From Pseudoips prasinana (Eukaryota; Arthropoda; Insecta; Lepidoptera; Nolidae), in NCBI GenBank assembly GCA_951640165.1, contig OX621234.1, positions 687,001 through 751,000 of the forward strand: DNA of 64,000 bases. The letters are read 5' to 3'. Of the stretch, positions 1 to 10,668 are shown piece after piece. How positions within the stretch are numbered: the stretch's first letter is position 1; every line of letters begins with the position of its first letter. The position numbers and the translations under genes are program-made. The notes under the pieces were generated by a model that ran no database searches, had not been told where the DNA came from, and worked only from the letters and a program-made list of their open reading frames with translations.

Positions 1-258
1 TTTGGACATTTAGAGAGGATGAATGAACGAAGATTGACCAAAGAAGTATACCTGGCCCGTGTGAATGGAACAACCGGAAGGGGAAGACCTCGTCGAACAT
101 TCTCTGACCAAATCGGAGACGTTCTCAAGAAAGGGCAGGTCAGAAGTACCCTAAACCGGCGAGCATGTATGAAGAATATAATGACAGTAATCGAGGCAAA
201 AGACGTGTGCAAGATCGTGACAAATGGCGTGAGTCTATGTATGTATCTACGAATCGCT
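1..258 (+). mobile_element. LINE-V 3' coding relic (non-LTR retrotransposon C-terminus)
   Basis: The reading frame is open from the window edge and gives ...[15 protein letters not shown]..., then [19 protein letters not shown] and [10 protein letters not shown]. Three other copies in this window carry the same C-terminus (18456, 30822 and 59244). Such short basic tails are typical of the last part of the reverse transcriptase ORF of insect LINEs. This copy lacks about 35 bp after KIV that the others have, and it ends near a TATG-type simple tail. It is clearly a relic; the clade is not assigned. Confidence 0.7.
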
Positions 259-978
259 TTGATTTACCTTGTACACGTTGGAATAACATAAAGGGTGGAT
301 TTAAGATTGTAACTATCCAGTGACGTTTATGTTGCACGTTGTACAAGTAGGTACCTACGTGTACGTGTATTATAAAGTCACCTGTAGACAACGACTCTGT
401 ATCCGGCTCTCAGGCGCACATTACAGAGAACGACCACTTTCCGGCGACCGTAAAGTCCGCCTCCCCCCACCCGCCGTTTAAAACGAAACAATAACACGTT
501 TAACGATTGCAAATTTGGCTGAATATTAGCCACCTAAGCCACTACACAATATACAGTAACAGAGCACCATCGCTATAAAATAAACATTCCCATAAAAAGT
601 GTACCCGATAACATTGGATAATAATTTTATGTAACTTAATGAAATTATTTTATAAAATCTGCCTTTCATACATAAAAGTATAGCTAAAAAATAATTTATT
701 TTTGAACCGGAACCTAATATTTATTACGTAATGAATATATTACCACTTATAAAAAAAGAAAGAAAGAAAGAAAAAAGTTTATTTATTTCTTTATATTATA
801 TTATATGGGTCTCAATACTGATGGGTCACTGGATAGGCCTTCATGCGAGATCAAGCGCCTGACGTAATTGTACCCTTTACTAACATTAGGCTAAGAACAT
901 TGTCACTAACTACTCGTGATCTGTATTTTTGCTAACACTAGGTTAAGAACACTGTTACTAATAAATTTATGGACCAAA
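259..978. other. AT-rich stretch without a gene
   Basis: I see no coding signal. A GC-richer patch at about 385-480 ends in a run of C. A short (AAAG)n microsatellite lies at about 752-785. The rest is AT-rich intronic or intergenic sequence. Confidence 0.5.
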
Positions 979-979
979 G

Positions 980-1358
980 ACTGCCTCGTTGGTCTAGCGG
1001 TAGCGTGTTCACCCGCAGAAAACGAGGTCCTGGGTTCAAATCCCGGGTCAGGCCAAAAGTGATTTTGGGACTTTCCTATAAAAAAAAATTCTCAGCATCA
1101 GCCCGAAGCCTGGGAGTTGGCGGTATTATACCCCCGTGCCTCGGAGAGCACGTAAATTCGTCGGTCCTGTACCTGACCTCTTTCCGGTCGTGTCGCTAGG
1201 CGTCCCATCGGATCATGAGAGTGATGGAATAGAAAGTGCTCCTGTGTTTGCGCACACGCTTGAGCACTATAATATGTCCCGCGCAGATGGCTAATCTCTA
1301 TTGAGACTGGCCGTCGTGGGCGAAATTCGGCTAGGAGGACAATTTTATTATTATGGAC
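980..1358 (+). mobile_element. SINE-D, tRNA-derived SINE
   Basis: The head resembles a tRNA gene. An A-box-like GGTCTAGCGGTAG lies near 991 and a good B box, GGTTCAAATCCC, near 1033. A tRNA-unrelated body of about 300 bp follows, including GACCTCTTTCCGGTCGTGTC, with an AATTTTATTATTAT tail. A diverged minus-strand copy at 54960-55225 shares both head and body, which supports a dispersed SINE and not a functional tRNA gene. Confidence 0.75.
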
Positions 1359-1709
1359 AAAAGTCTGAAATAAATGTGTTTATTATTATTATGTAAAAAC
1401 TCCTTTCAAACTAACTGGCTGATTCCATAAGTAGATTTCATGAAAGTGTGTATCATTGGTTGAATGAAAATATCGAAGATTCTCTCTGAACTTCTCAAAA
1501 AAAATCACAGTAGGTGGTTGTCCTGCCATCATACTCTAAATCAACGTAACCTTGTTTAAATAGGTATATGTCTTAATATAGTCATATTGAAGCAACAGAT
1601 ATCAAATGACACAGATAAGTAAAATATGTAGCAAATCTAAGAGATCAAGAGTAATAATTATGTATTCACGTCATGTCAAATAGAATAACTACGGGGTGTT
1701 GGATTCGTT
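1359..1709. other. No feature seen
   Basis: AT-rich sequence with no open frame, repeat match within the window or structural motif that I could support. Confidence 0.4.
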
Positions 1710-1905
1710 GTTATTTATTATTACTATTGTTAGTATTTTGTAAAAGACAACGCCCGCACTAGGTAATCTAAGCCCTGTATCGCGGGGTACTTTACAAACA
1801 AATAATAGACGGACACAAATTACATCCAGACTCAGAACAATTATTTATGGGTCGCGACACGAAACGGCGAGGCGACTGTCCTAGCCGCTGCGCCATACGT
1901 GGAGC
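1710..1905 (-). mobile_element. SINE-C copy, B box deleted
   Basis: On the minus strand the head reads TGGCGCAGCGGCTAGGAC (A box). The body contains CTGAGTCTGGATGTAATT, and the 3' part reads CGCGATACAGGGCTTAGATT. Compared with the 13437 copy it lacks the segment carrying the B box and half of the internal stem-loop, so it is a deleted copy. Confidence 0.75.
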
Positions 1906-2169
1906 CAATAATTATATTAACTAATTGATATAATTGATTTTTCTTATCATCCGATGTTGCTAATTGCTGACACCGTTTACTTTGTCTCAAAAAATTACGC
2001 TAAGAGTATGGAAATGGGCTTAAACAGTAAAAAATAAAAAGTTTAATAAATAAATAAAATAAAACTCGTTTATCTCGGACCGGAATCCATAGTGTTAGTA
2101 ACAGTTATCTTAAAAACTATGTTAGTAATAAATATTTTAGGATTTACATTCAAATAAGAACATAACAGG

Positions 2170-2920
2170 ATACCACTATTACACATACCGGTTATATGTA
2201 ATTGCGGTATCCTTGATTATCTGTACGCGTGTCCAGTGCTGCATAATAGCACTGTCCACGTCTAGTCTGTTGGCCACAGTCTTCAGGAGGCTGTTGGACC
2301 TGCCACGAACCCACTGTAACAGGGACGCTATACGTTTTCTGATGATAGCCGAAAAACTATCAACCCCAGCTGTGGCCAACATCACTGAGGCACTACAGTG
2401 GCGTCGCAACCCCAACAGCCTACCCTAAAGGCATTATTATATTGGGTACGCAGGGTTCTGTATGCTCCTTGAGTGTAATTCATCCACAGGCTGCACGTGT
2501 ACAAAGAGTGACAATATGCTCTGAAAAGCGTGATTTTTGCTTGTTTCAGCGAGCAAACCTGCGGGAAAGCATATTAGCTCGAATACACAGGGCCCTGCGT
2601 TCCCGTTCCATATCCATGTCATCCTTCAGCGATTCCTTGAACCAGTGTCCCAGGTACTTAAAGCTATTTACTTGTGCTATCGGGGTCCCATTGACCGTTA
2701 CTGGAGGTACTTTGTAAGACTTATTACCTGCCTTGAATACAAGAAGTACACTCTTAGTTGTCTTGTACCTAAGACCATGAGCCACAGCAAATCGCTCACA
2801 GGTGCCCATATATTTGATGGGCACAATAGCACCATATCATCAGCGTAACTTATGTTGCGTATGTGGCACCATATCTTGACTAAACTCATATTATGACATT
2901 TACAGTTAATATACAATATA
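2170..2920 (-). mobile_element. Non-LTR retrotransposon reverse transcriptase fragment
   Basis: The minus strand encodes the YADDMVLL catalytic box of reverse transcriptase at about 2835-2860. A frameshift near 2815 follows, then FAVAHGLRYKTTKS, FKYLGHWFKESLKDD and RRALCIRANMLSRRFA. A further frame continues with RKRIASLLQ at about 2300. The order and spacing fit the palm/thumb and C-terminal part of a LINE ORF2. At least two frame breaks are visible and the 5' part is missing, so it is a dead, 5'-truncated copy. Confidence 0.8.
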
Positions 2921-3289
2921 ATTATAGATATTTAAATAATTCTCATAACATAAAATTCAATATGGGCGTAAAGTAATTGAGTCTACATTCCAATGATTAA
3001 ATATTGACTCCAAAATGAAAGGCAATCACATGTTGACTATACATAAAAGAGATTAATTCGCTTTTTGTATGCGCTGTACATCATATATAAAGTAGTGAAT
3101 TATGATATTGTCCTTACAGCATACCATACATTACATTGCATCGGCGGATATGGTCTCATATTCTAAGGCAACTAATCAGATCTGGACAGAACATTTAAGG
3201 AGTGAAAAAAGGGTTAAGGGCTGTATTTCACCTCACACAGTCAGATTCCTTGCCTGTATATTTATGGGGTTCTTATTTTCGTAAGGTAC
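2921..3289. other. No feature seen
   Basis: AT-rich sequence. An open frame of about 60 codons (3102-3284) lies here but has no recognisable motif and ends where the next LINE relic begins. Confidence 0.35.
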
Positions 3290-3535
3290 AACCAAGGACT
3301 TTCTGAGCTCCTAAAAGGTAAGAGCCTAAAGAACAAGTTATGCATACCTCCGCATAGAAAAACTCTCTACGATAGTCGCGTTTTCTCTATGGCGTCCAGG
3401 ATGTACAATAAATTACCTCACAACCTGGTAGATTTAGATTGCAAAAGTGAATTTAAGAAACGGCTCTTTGAATACGGCAAAAGCGAAGGTTTTACGTATA
3501 CAATTAATTTTGTAATGATGAATTAGGTTAAGCTA
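3290..3535 (+). mobile_element. LINE reverse transcriptase C-terminal tail
   Basis: The plus strand reads ...PPHRKTLYDSRVFSMASRMYN, then KLPHNLVDLD and FKKRLFEYG before a stop near 3525. The pattern of a 'YN-LP' motif followed by a basic FKxxL segment is characteristic of the extreme C-terminus of insect LINE ORF2. A comparable but different tail lies at 42806-43020. Confidence 0.65.
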
Positions 3536-3615
3536 AAATATCTTCCGTAAGGTCATTGATTTATTTAGATTGTTAATCAATTCAATTTAATTAAGTATTA
3601 AATTTAATTAAGTAC

Positions 3616-3757
3616 AAGATGGACCAATGATCTTGTGAGGGTCGCTGGAAATCGCTGGATGCGGATAGCGCAAGACCGGCAATTGTGGAGATCTTTGGGG
3701 GAGGCCTTTGTCCAGCAGTGGACGTCTTTCGGCAGATATGATGATGATGATTAAAAT
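3616..3757 (+). mobile_element. RTE-type LINE 3' end
   Basis: The segment encodes a basic tail (RWTNDLVR..., then RIAQDRQLWRSLGEAF) and ends in ATGATGATG. The same 3' end occurs at 24093, 33507, 34251, 39010 and 56786, and as a shorter remnant at 25766. The ATG-repeat tail marks the site of target-primed insertion. It is a strongly 5'-truncated copy. Confidence 0.8.
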
Positions 3758-4692
3758 ATTAGGTGTCTGTATTATTATTGCAAATGTAATGCCGGAAGGC
3801 TAATATGGGAGCACGGAATCCTTCATGTGATATGCGTATTGTTGGAAGTTAAGAATGGTATATGGCATCACATACTTTCCAAAGATGTTTTTGATTCTTT
3901 TTAAAAAGATAGAAGTTGGAACACTAGGGGCTATATAATGGCTACCACTTTGATCAGTGTCGGTACAAATATAGCCCGCAACTCGCAGACACCAACTTTG
4001 TGGAGCGGATTTGCAAAGTTCCTGTAACATTTGAACATCTAACCGTTTTCAAAATGCGATGTAAACAAGTGGAGCTAGCCCTGCTCTGCGGTTTGTTTGA
4101 CTACAGTACAAAGTTTTAATTTCAATTTAACATAAGTTGTGCGAGGCGACCATTGTGATGACTTTGTACGCAACTCCGGAAGTTGGGAATAGTTTGAAGT
4201 TCAGCGGAAAGCTTTAGGTTCAAGTATAAAGAACACTTACTGTGTCATTATATAGTTTGGGTCGAATAAGCTGCGGTTTGAACAAAGATCTAGAGAGAAT
4301 ATTTATTTGCCTAGCCGCCAACCAATAACAAACAATAACAGTCAACAATTAATGACAGTAAATGTACATGAGGAATAATTTCAAACTATGCCAAACTCTG
4401 CGACTCGTAATTATTCATAGATCCAACTCACCTAGAGTAGTGCTTAAATAGAAACGTGTGACCTGATTTGTGAATATAATCTTATTGAATATTGTCAACA
4501 AGCTCCTCAACTTTGACCTGAAGCACGGGTCTGACCCGAGTTTAGTTTATAACTTATACGGACACCCTCGCTTCTATAAATATGTCCTGCTCAGTTTTAC
4601 TAGTTTACCTTTGTCTATTAACATTATGGTAGACAATTTTGTTAGTTAAAGACGCTTAATATAATTTTGATTTTGAATTCCAGGGTACTCAC
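3758..4692. other. Intron sequence downstream of the last visible exon
   Basis: Begins just after the donor site of the 4693-4813 exon on the minus strand. A 76-codon minus frame at 3800-4030 has no recognised motif. I see no exon for a cyclase catalytic domain here, so the intron probably runs past position 1. Confidence 0.45.
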
Positions 4693-4813
4693 CGCAGGAC
4701 TGCAGTGCCGGCGAACGCGAGCTCGATCAGAAGGAAGTTGATGAAGACAACGTAGGAAATGGTCAGCAGGTAGATCTCGTTCATAGCCGGGCGGCTCAGG
4801 CACGCCAGCAGAC
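4693..4813 (-). CDS. Adenylyl-cyclase-like protein, exon with two membrane segments
   Basis: This is the third of three linked exons read on the minus strand. The acceptor is TTCCAG before 4813 and the donor is GTGAGT after 4693. It joins the previous exon so that GGC-T plus GT gives Gly-Cys, then LLACLSRPAMNEIYLL, ISYVVFINFLLIELAF and GTAVLR. The first residues complete one hydrophobic span and the second half is another, so two membrane segments flank a short RPAMNE loop. The GC-rich codon use contrasts with the AT-rich flanks. It ends in phase 2, so coding continues beyond the window start. That the spans belong to the first six-helix block of a membrane adenylyl cyclase is inferred from the motif in the 8347-8531 exon; no catalytic domain is visible. 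Confidence 0.65.
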
Positions 4814-5420
4814 CTGGAACAAGCAAATATGACATTATAGGCTTCAACTGCAACATTACATAGAAGCATTATACTTCAAATGCTCAAACTCTGTAAGAGA
4901 AGCTGACAGAACAGTTAAAAATATGTAGCTATTTGAACAATAAACATACGGGACAATACGGGATGTGATAATAAATATCATAATATAAGAAGTAGAATGA
5001 TTATTTAAAGAGAAAAAATATGATTTGAGATTGGCCTTATCATCTGTTATATAAAATAATAAAAGGAAAATATAGAATTCTTTTAACAAAATCCAAATGA
5101 AAAAATATTGTCTATGTATTATTATTGATGGAAGGTCATCAACTCCTTTGATACCTATAATATATCGAGGGAACAGGTGTTTCGAATCCGAATGGCTTTT
5201 GATTTTGATTACGTTCGGAGACACATTTTCTTCGATGTGACATACAACTGTCGTAGCATCACTCTTGCCTTTGTAGTGTATTTGCATTTTGTCGTGATTG
5301 ATAAAATTTTGTTTATACCAAATAAAATTAATTATTTTAAAGAACTGAGGCTAGTTCGCGTTGAAAAGAATAGTTTTAGAAGTCTCTATAACTAATTTTG
5401 TAAAAATCGTTGTTTAGAAG
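4814..5420. other. Intron, AT-rich
   Basis: Intron between the 4693-4813 and 6843-6973 exons. It contains a 143-codon AT-rich minus frame that I do not regard as a gene. A MITE starts at 5421. Confidence 0.5.
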
Positions 5421-5556
5421 TACAGACGCCAGCACACCAAGTTACCCCAACCTGTAAAATTTCCCCAATTGAAAGTGAACCTTATCCTTATGTGATAAAG
5501 TTAAAAATTATAAAAAAAATTACAGATTGAGGTAGCTGGATGTGCTGGCGTCTGTA
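5421..5556. mobile_element. Tc1/mariner-like MITE with TA duplication
   Basis: The terminal inverted repeats start CAGACGCCAGCACA at 5423 and end with the complement at 5554. A TA dinucleotide lies immediately outside each end. The element is about 132 bp and has no coding capacity. A related copy with the same termini and TA borders lies at 19962-20091. TA duplication and CAG ends fit a deletion derivative of a Tc1/mariner transposon. Confidence 0.75.
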
Positions 5557-6375
5557 CATCGAATAGAACTAGTGCCTGCTTAGACAACATTGAATTTCAA
5601 AGTATATCTGCGATAAGAAAGCTTATATGTAATTAATTAGCCAATTAAAGTAAGCAAACATCTTTTAGGTATACGATTAAAAACCGGATGCCGGTGAGTA
5701 TTTCTCTGTTCATAATTTTTGGTCTAAATGCTATATCGTAATTCTATTTGCGAAAAGCAGATTAGTTAGTCTAAACAAGAGTTTTCTCTTGCACAATCCT
5801 ACCTGCACAATCCTGGGATAGTATCAGTTTAACTTAACTAAAAACAGGTATTATTAAAACATTTATATGCTCTCAAGTAAACCTATCTAAACAGAGGCCC
5901 TTAAACAGTTTCAAAGCCTGGTTAAAACGGTGGCTTATCGAGCAATCGGTCTATTCTGCTGATGAATCTATACCTTTAAAATCGAATTGTTTGACTTACA
6001 ATTTATGATTTTGACTTGCTAAGTAATGTATAAACCTATATTATTTATTTTTATAGAAGTACTATTTATTGACTTAGTTTAGAAGTTTAACCAAATGTTA
6101 TAATCATATTCATGGCCTATAAGAAATATTACCAACAAATGACTGTTTGTTAATTACGTAATGCTTTACCACTATTGAATTGTGCCTGGTGGAAAAAGAT
6201 ACGTTCCATACAATACACACAAACAATACATATATTAATAAATAGAAATACTCAGAGAAGATTTAATGATACAAACCATTGGAATTGAGTTTATTCCACT
6301 GACATTTGTTTCGCTACGTGCACACGTAATTTATATGAGTATATCAAATTTTCTTTTTGTAAGGAAAGTGACTCT
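5557..6375. other. Intron, no further feature
   Basis: AT-rich intron sequence. I see no repeat shared with elsewhere in the window and no exon-like GC-rich segment. Confidence 0.45.
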
Positions 6376-6765
6376 TTACCATCCTGATTTCAGATGGAAG
6401 AGAGGTCCAGACGAGAATGGATTTAATGAAAATTGAAAAAAGAATAGTATCAGAACGATGAAGTGGAGAGGAAACTAGACGGTTGTGAGAAGACTGAATA
6501 TTTTTGTCATAGTCAAATCGAGAAGTTCAGTATAGAAGAAAAGCTAGGGAGTCCATTAGAGAAAATAGGGTAGTCAAGGCTCTCAAAGTTCTGCGCTGAC
6601 GAATAGTGAACCACTTTAGTTAAGCTCGGTATTTGCGCATACGGCCATATTCGCGAAGATTGAATATGAATCGCATGCAGTACTTCAGAAATCGGTCAAG
6701 TTCATTGAGGTTATCTACATCAACTTCGAAGTAGCACACACATCACCACAGACAATCAATGGAAA
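6376..6765 (-). mobile_element. LINE-W C-terminal coding relic
   Basis: The segment is collinear, with many substitutions and small gaps, with the LINE-W copy at 54394-54879. Shared signposts are the region equivalent to CCATCCTGA...TCC at 6378 and the CATCACCACAG region near 6745. No long frame survives. It is an old, 5'-truncated copy inside the gene's intron. Confidence 0.6.
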
Positions 6766-6842
6766 CGTTTTATTATTGTAATTCTCTTCATGCGCCAGCG
6801 CAGCTGATGAAGTTTAAGCTATCGATAAGTGATAATACTCAC

Positions 6843-6973
6843 AGCCATAGATCAGAGCGGCAATCCCGAGTATGACAACGTTGATGAGATGCGCGATGCG
6901 CTCTTTCTCGTAGTAGATGCGCTGGAGTTGCAACGTGGTGATTTGTTCCTCAATGAACGAATCGTTGAGGTCT
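6843..6973 (-). CDS. Adenylyl-cyclase-like protein, internal exon (charged linker plus membrane segment)
   Basis: The acceptor CACACAG precedes 6973 and the donor GTGAGT follows 6843 on the minus strand. The 131-nt exon takes one base to complete Val from the preceding exon, then encodes DLNDSFIEEQITTLQLQRIY, a charged stretch YEKERIAH, and a hydrophobic segment INVVILGIAALIYG. It donates one base to the next exon. Phases on both sides agree with 8347-8531 and 4693-4813, which is the best evidence that the three belong together. The charged linker between the first and second membrane spans is longer than I expect in typical adenylyl cyclases. The family call is therefore tentative and a divergent paralogue is possible. 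Confidence 0.65.
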
Positions 6974-7627
6974 CTGTGTGAAAAGAATATTAATGAAAAT
7001 TAGTACACATAAAAACCTTATATTAAATATTTGTGGCGATTACCTGTACAATAATAATTATACCATAATGAATTATTATAAGAGTAAATTAATATAGAAG
7101 TACTTATTATAAGAGTACTTATATTACAGCAATACGTGTCTATAATTACCTACCACGTGACATATCATACTCATCATATCATTAACAGCTTGATGGTAAA
7201 ATGTTTAAATCGCTGCAAAAGCGATGGCCTATGCTTAATGTGTTTTACGATCTTTTGTTTGTGACAAAAGTACCGAAAGCAACTGACTTCTTGTGTGTAT
7301 CGTGTTACTTATCGGTTATCAAGTTTATTAATTTAATATTAAGAGATGTAAAGAATAAATAATGCATGCCCGATTTAACTGTTGATCAATTACATGTTAT
7401 AAAAACGTCATTCAAGACATACATAGTTCTGACAATAAATAATTTATGTCTAAGAGCGTGGCCCAATCGGCTCGAGGATATTCTCAAAATTATGTAATGT
7501 AAAAAATTTATATAACACCTATTTAAAAATATTCTCAATAGTTTTATTAATTGACTGATTGATTGAGTGATCAAAGTTACCCATTGGTTTACGAAGTTAG
7601 CACGAATAAGTACAGAGATAATACGAC
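6974..7627. other. Intron, no feature
   Basis: AT-rich intron between the 6843-6973 and 8347-8531 exons with no support for coding or repeats. Confidence 0.45.
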
Positions 7628-7975
7628 ATAGGTATGGAACCGTGGGGCAGCGGTGGCACTGTGAAAAGGGTCCTCTATGGCCGCCACGTGCACGCAGCTT
7701 CGGGAAGACAGCGATCTGTTTGTGGCGCAGTCGCTGTGCCGGACTGGCAGAAGTCGGCAATAGGGGAGGGCAATTCTGAGCCCTCCCAGGGTACGTATCC
7801 CGATCATCTGGGACATGGCGCAAAAGGGGGGCACCGGAGTTCTCACCGTTCCTGGGGTTCCACCCATCAGGCGCCAAGCGAAGTCCACGGCAAGTTAGGT
7901 TCACTCGGTGAGAGTCCGACATACCCATCCGCAGATACTTTTAGCGGGTGGCATGCGTAGACGTTCCCCCTGCCT
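7628..7975. repeat. Unclassified GC-rich interspersed repeat
   Basis: The right half contains CATCAGGCGCCA, GAGTCCGACATACCCA and GCGGGTGGCATGC, followed by a C-rich end. The same blocks recur in order at 14411-14568 and partly at 16372-16500. GC content is higher than in the flanks. Open frames on both strands (7634-7960 plus, 7589-7888 minus) overlap the repeat and are not shared intact by the other copies. It is a dispersed element of unknown class. Confidence 0.6.
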
Positions 7976-8215
7976 TATTATACAAAAATGGAATGGAACC
8001 GTAATCATGTCGTAATCTATTGAGTGATATCTCTATCGACGGTTTTATATATATATATAATTATAGCTCTCAGTACTAACCGAACTAAACTCATAATTTG
8101 ATATCTTCTAGTACTAATGGTAATAAAGATTAGTAATACCTATGTACGTGTTTTATTGGGTGGTCATTATAAATTGTATTATTTTATTGACGGAAAACTA
8201 AGTTAACTAAGAAGG

Positions 8216-8330
8216 CTATGGCAGCTATGGCTATGGCAGCTATGGCTATGGCAGCCGTCTTCAGGCCCACCGACACCGCACCGACTGCGAGTTGAAGTGG
8301 TCGCCATGATCTGGTAGACCAATCATAAAT
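8216..8330. repeat. Short tandem CTATGGCAGC repeat joined to a dispersed segment
   Basis: Three tandem units of about 19 bp (GCTATGGCAGCTATG type) precede CCGTCTTCAGGCCCACCGAC. The downstream part, ending GTTGAAGTGGT, has a diverged relative at 38255-38345. The tandem expansion is private to this copy. Confidence 0.5.
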
Positions 8331-8346
8331 AATAATCTGTACTTAC

Positions 8347-8531
8347 ACAAAAGAAGGAAAGAATATGTTCGAGGCATTGGTGGCGATGCGCGCCAGGAAG
8401 TTCTGCGCGATGAGCAGCGTCCGAATCTGGACGATAGTCAGTCCCATGGCCACGCCGAGCAGCAAGCCCAGCAGGTGCGTCGTGTTGGCTTGGTTCATGC
8501 GGAGGAAGTAACGCTGGTACAACATCTCCAC
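8347..8531 (-). CDS. Adenylyl-cyclase-like protein, exon with the first membrane segment
   Basis: The acceptor TTTATCCTCAG precedes 8531 and the strong donor GTAAGT follows 8347. The exon starts in phase 0 with VEMLYQRYFLRMNQANTTHL, continues with a hydrophobic span LLGLLLGVAMGLTIV, and ends IATNASNIFFPSF plus two bases. LYQRYFLRMNQ directly before the first membrane helix resembles the conserved start of the first membrane block of class III membrane adenylyl cyclases, which make cAMP from ATP at the plasma membrane. That motif is the only family evidence, since catalytic regions are outside the window. The exon is GC-rich with insect-like codon use and no frame breaks. It can receive either of two upstream exons (11892-11948 or 63832-63877) in phase 0. 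Confidence 0.7.
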
Positions 8532-8589
8532 CTGAGGATAAAGACATTAGATTTAATAAATAATATCTAATAAACAAAATAAAGGTATG

Positions 8590-8935
8590 TCAAAACGGAA
8601 TGGAGAGAAGCGTAATAGGCGTCAAGAGGAAAGATAGAATAAGACTAGAAAATATTAAAAAAACAACTAAATTTAAGGATGCAAAAACACATGTAAAACT
8701 TTAAAATGACGATGGACTGGACATATGATTAGAGTTACGAATGGAAAATGGACAAAAGCCATAACAGAATGGTATCCCAGGGATGGGAAGGGAAGTAAAG
8801 GGCGTCAAACAAAAAGATGGGAAGATGACCTCAAAAAGGTAGCGGGTCCATAGTGGACGAGAACAGCGAGAGACAGACAGAAAGCTTTAGAGGAGGCCTT
8901 TGTCGAAAGACAAGCTGTGCAGTGAAACCGATCGA
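8590..8935 (+). mobile_element. RTE-like LINE C-terminal relic
   Basis: The plus frame near 8700 gives KTLKWRWTGHMIR, then GKWTKAITEW, QTKRWEDDLKKVAG and, after a stop, RQKALEEAFVERQ. This arrangement (GHxxR, GRWxxxxxEW, RWxDD, then DRxxWxxxxEAF) is the usual C-terminus of RTE-type and related LINE ORFs. It differs in sequence from the ATG-tailed family at 3616 and others, so it is a second lineage. Stops show it is dead. Confidence 0.65.
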
Positions 8936-9007
8936 CTCATTTGTAAATTTATTGTTTTATGGAACAGCAATAAAGGCTTCTTTTATGTTTATTTATCTCC
9001 TGTTAAA

Positions 9008-9062
9008 TTTAGACTATGAGATGGTCGTGTGTGAATAATATCCCAGGTTATTATATAATATG
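9008..9062 (+). mobile_element. SINE-B 3' end fragment
   Basis: GAGATGGTCGTGTGTGAATA followed by ATCCCAGG and a TTATTATA tail matches the last 50 bp of SINE-B copies such as 24685-24917. The tRNA head is missing. Confidence 0.55.
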
Positions 9063-9439
9063 GTGCGGTAATCAGACACTACAAATACATCATGTACAGC
9101 GCCGATGTCTTAGGTGTTCTTCGAGTATGTTTCGAGGTTGGTAAAGTTTTTAAGGGGCTAGGAAGAACCAATTTTATAATATCCTTAATTTTGAATTAAT
9201 ACACCACTCAGTATAATATTATATACTTATCATAATAATAATAATTAGAAATGCCACAGAAGTTTTGTTTTGTAAGAGTGTTATGAATAACCAAAATTAA
9301 TCAAAACTGGGTGTTAGTACTGGTATCTTTTAAGGAATATAATTTTTTCAGTTAAAATTGATTACCATAAAAAAGATCTGTAATAAGAGCCAAGTTAAAT
9401 ATTATGATATATGCCTTCTTATTCTTAGCGTTTCGATGG

Positions 9440-9722
9440 CAAACTCATTTAATTTTTGTGGCCCAGAACATGGCCACACTGATTGCCCTGCTTGTGGCAC
9501 CTAAGATCCTGCCATGAACATGTGGCAGGGCAGGCTGGGTGCGATGTTAGGCGGGCCATGGATTGGACCGATGCTCCACAAATACAGTCCATTTTGGCGT
9601 TGCTGGACAATCCCCACCTAGACATGTTTTCTTTGCTTCGGCACACCTTAGCCCTTATATACGCGGAAGCGTGTCAGGACCACTTCAAGCTAACAGAACT
9701 GGCGAGCAGGACCGCAGTGTAA
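9440..9722 (+). other. GC-richer open frame of unknown nature
   Basis: A 79-codon frame from 9483 (MPCLWHLRSCHEHVAGQAGC..., then DWTDAPQIQSILALLDNPHL, RHTLALIYAEACQDHF) stands out by GC content from AT-rich flanks. It has no clean splice sites that I can identify and I do not recognise the sequence. It could be a transposon coding relic or a host exon, and neither is established. Confidence 0.3.
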
Positions 9723-9920
9723 TATTACACGACCCATTTGGAGGCACTTTTGATCCCCTCATAACTCAAAAACTATTTCACATATACATTTCAAATGTGA
9801 ATTTGTAATGTAGAATGTACTTTTTTCTAATAAAATCTGCATTTAGATCAATTCCGAAGTTTGTAATTATAAGTACTGTATCATAAAAATCGTATGTAAA
9901 ATTGAAAAAAACTATTTTTT

Positions 9921-10153
9921 TTTCTAGGGACAATGTCACACAGATCATCCTAGCCCCAAACTAAGCAAAGCTTGTACTATGGGTACCAGGCGACGATATA
10001 CATTATATAGGTAGATAAATACATAGAAAACATCCATGACTCAGAAACAAATATTCGTGCTCATCACACAAATATTTGCACTTACCGGGATTCGAACCCA
10101 GGACCACCAGCTTCGTAAGCAGGAGCACTACCAACAAGGCTACAGTGACCGTC
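9921..10153 (-). mobile_element. SINE-A copy
   Basis: Read on the minus strand: GGTCACTGTAGCCTTGTTGG (A box region, one substitution from other copies), a B box GGTTCGAATCCC, then the shared body with GAGTCATGGATG and the tail ...ATGATCTGTGTGACATTGTC. It is nearly full length. Confidence 0.85.
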
Positions 10154-10668
10154 AGCTGCGTGCTGGAAACGCATTCATTTCTAAGTCAAAAGCCTACAAA
10201 AGAACACATGTTCTTCATTTACGCTTTTGACTTAAAAATAAATGCTATTAATATAAATTGCATCGAAACATAATTTTAAACTTTACCATAATTATGTAAG
10301 CAAAATTCAGAATGGTGTCAGAAATGAGCTCAAACAGAAGGTAATTAAGTGAGAGTCAAGCCTCGGGCGAGTCATTACCATCGTTGTATTTACTTATAAT
10401 TACTGAGTGAGGGACTTTCCTAAAGAAAATTGTTTCCGACTGAGAGAATGAAGGAACTTGGTGTTTAATGTTTAGGTGCTGTAATAAGATTTACAAAAAG
10501 AAATGAACCAAGTGCAAGTCGGCATGACACACCAAGGGTATCGTATATTAGACGTACTAAAACTTAAGTACCTATAAACCGAATCTCACTTAGTTGTATG
10601 TTAATTCTATGATTAAAAATAATAAAAATGCGTTAAAAGAGTAATTAATTATATAAAAAATGTGGCAA
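10154..10668. other. No feature seen
   Basis: AT-rich intron sequence with no gene, repeat or structural motif that I could support. Confidence 0.4.

Noticed and set aside
981..1054. Possible functional tRNA gene
   Set aside because: A and B boxes are good, but the acceptor stem does not close well, a SINE body follows, and a diverged copy exists at 54960-55225.
4856..5287. 143-codon minus-strand open frame
   Set aside because: AT-rich composition with low-complexity hydrophobic runs, inside the intron between two GC-rich exons. No motif and no second copy.
7386..7960. Overlapping frames of 180, 99 and 108 codons on both strands
   Set aside because: All depend on a GC-rich dispersed repeat whose other copies do not keep the frames open.
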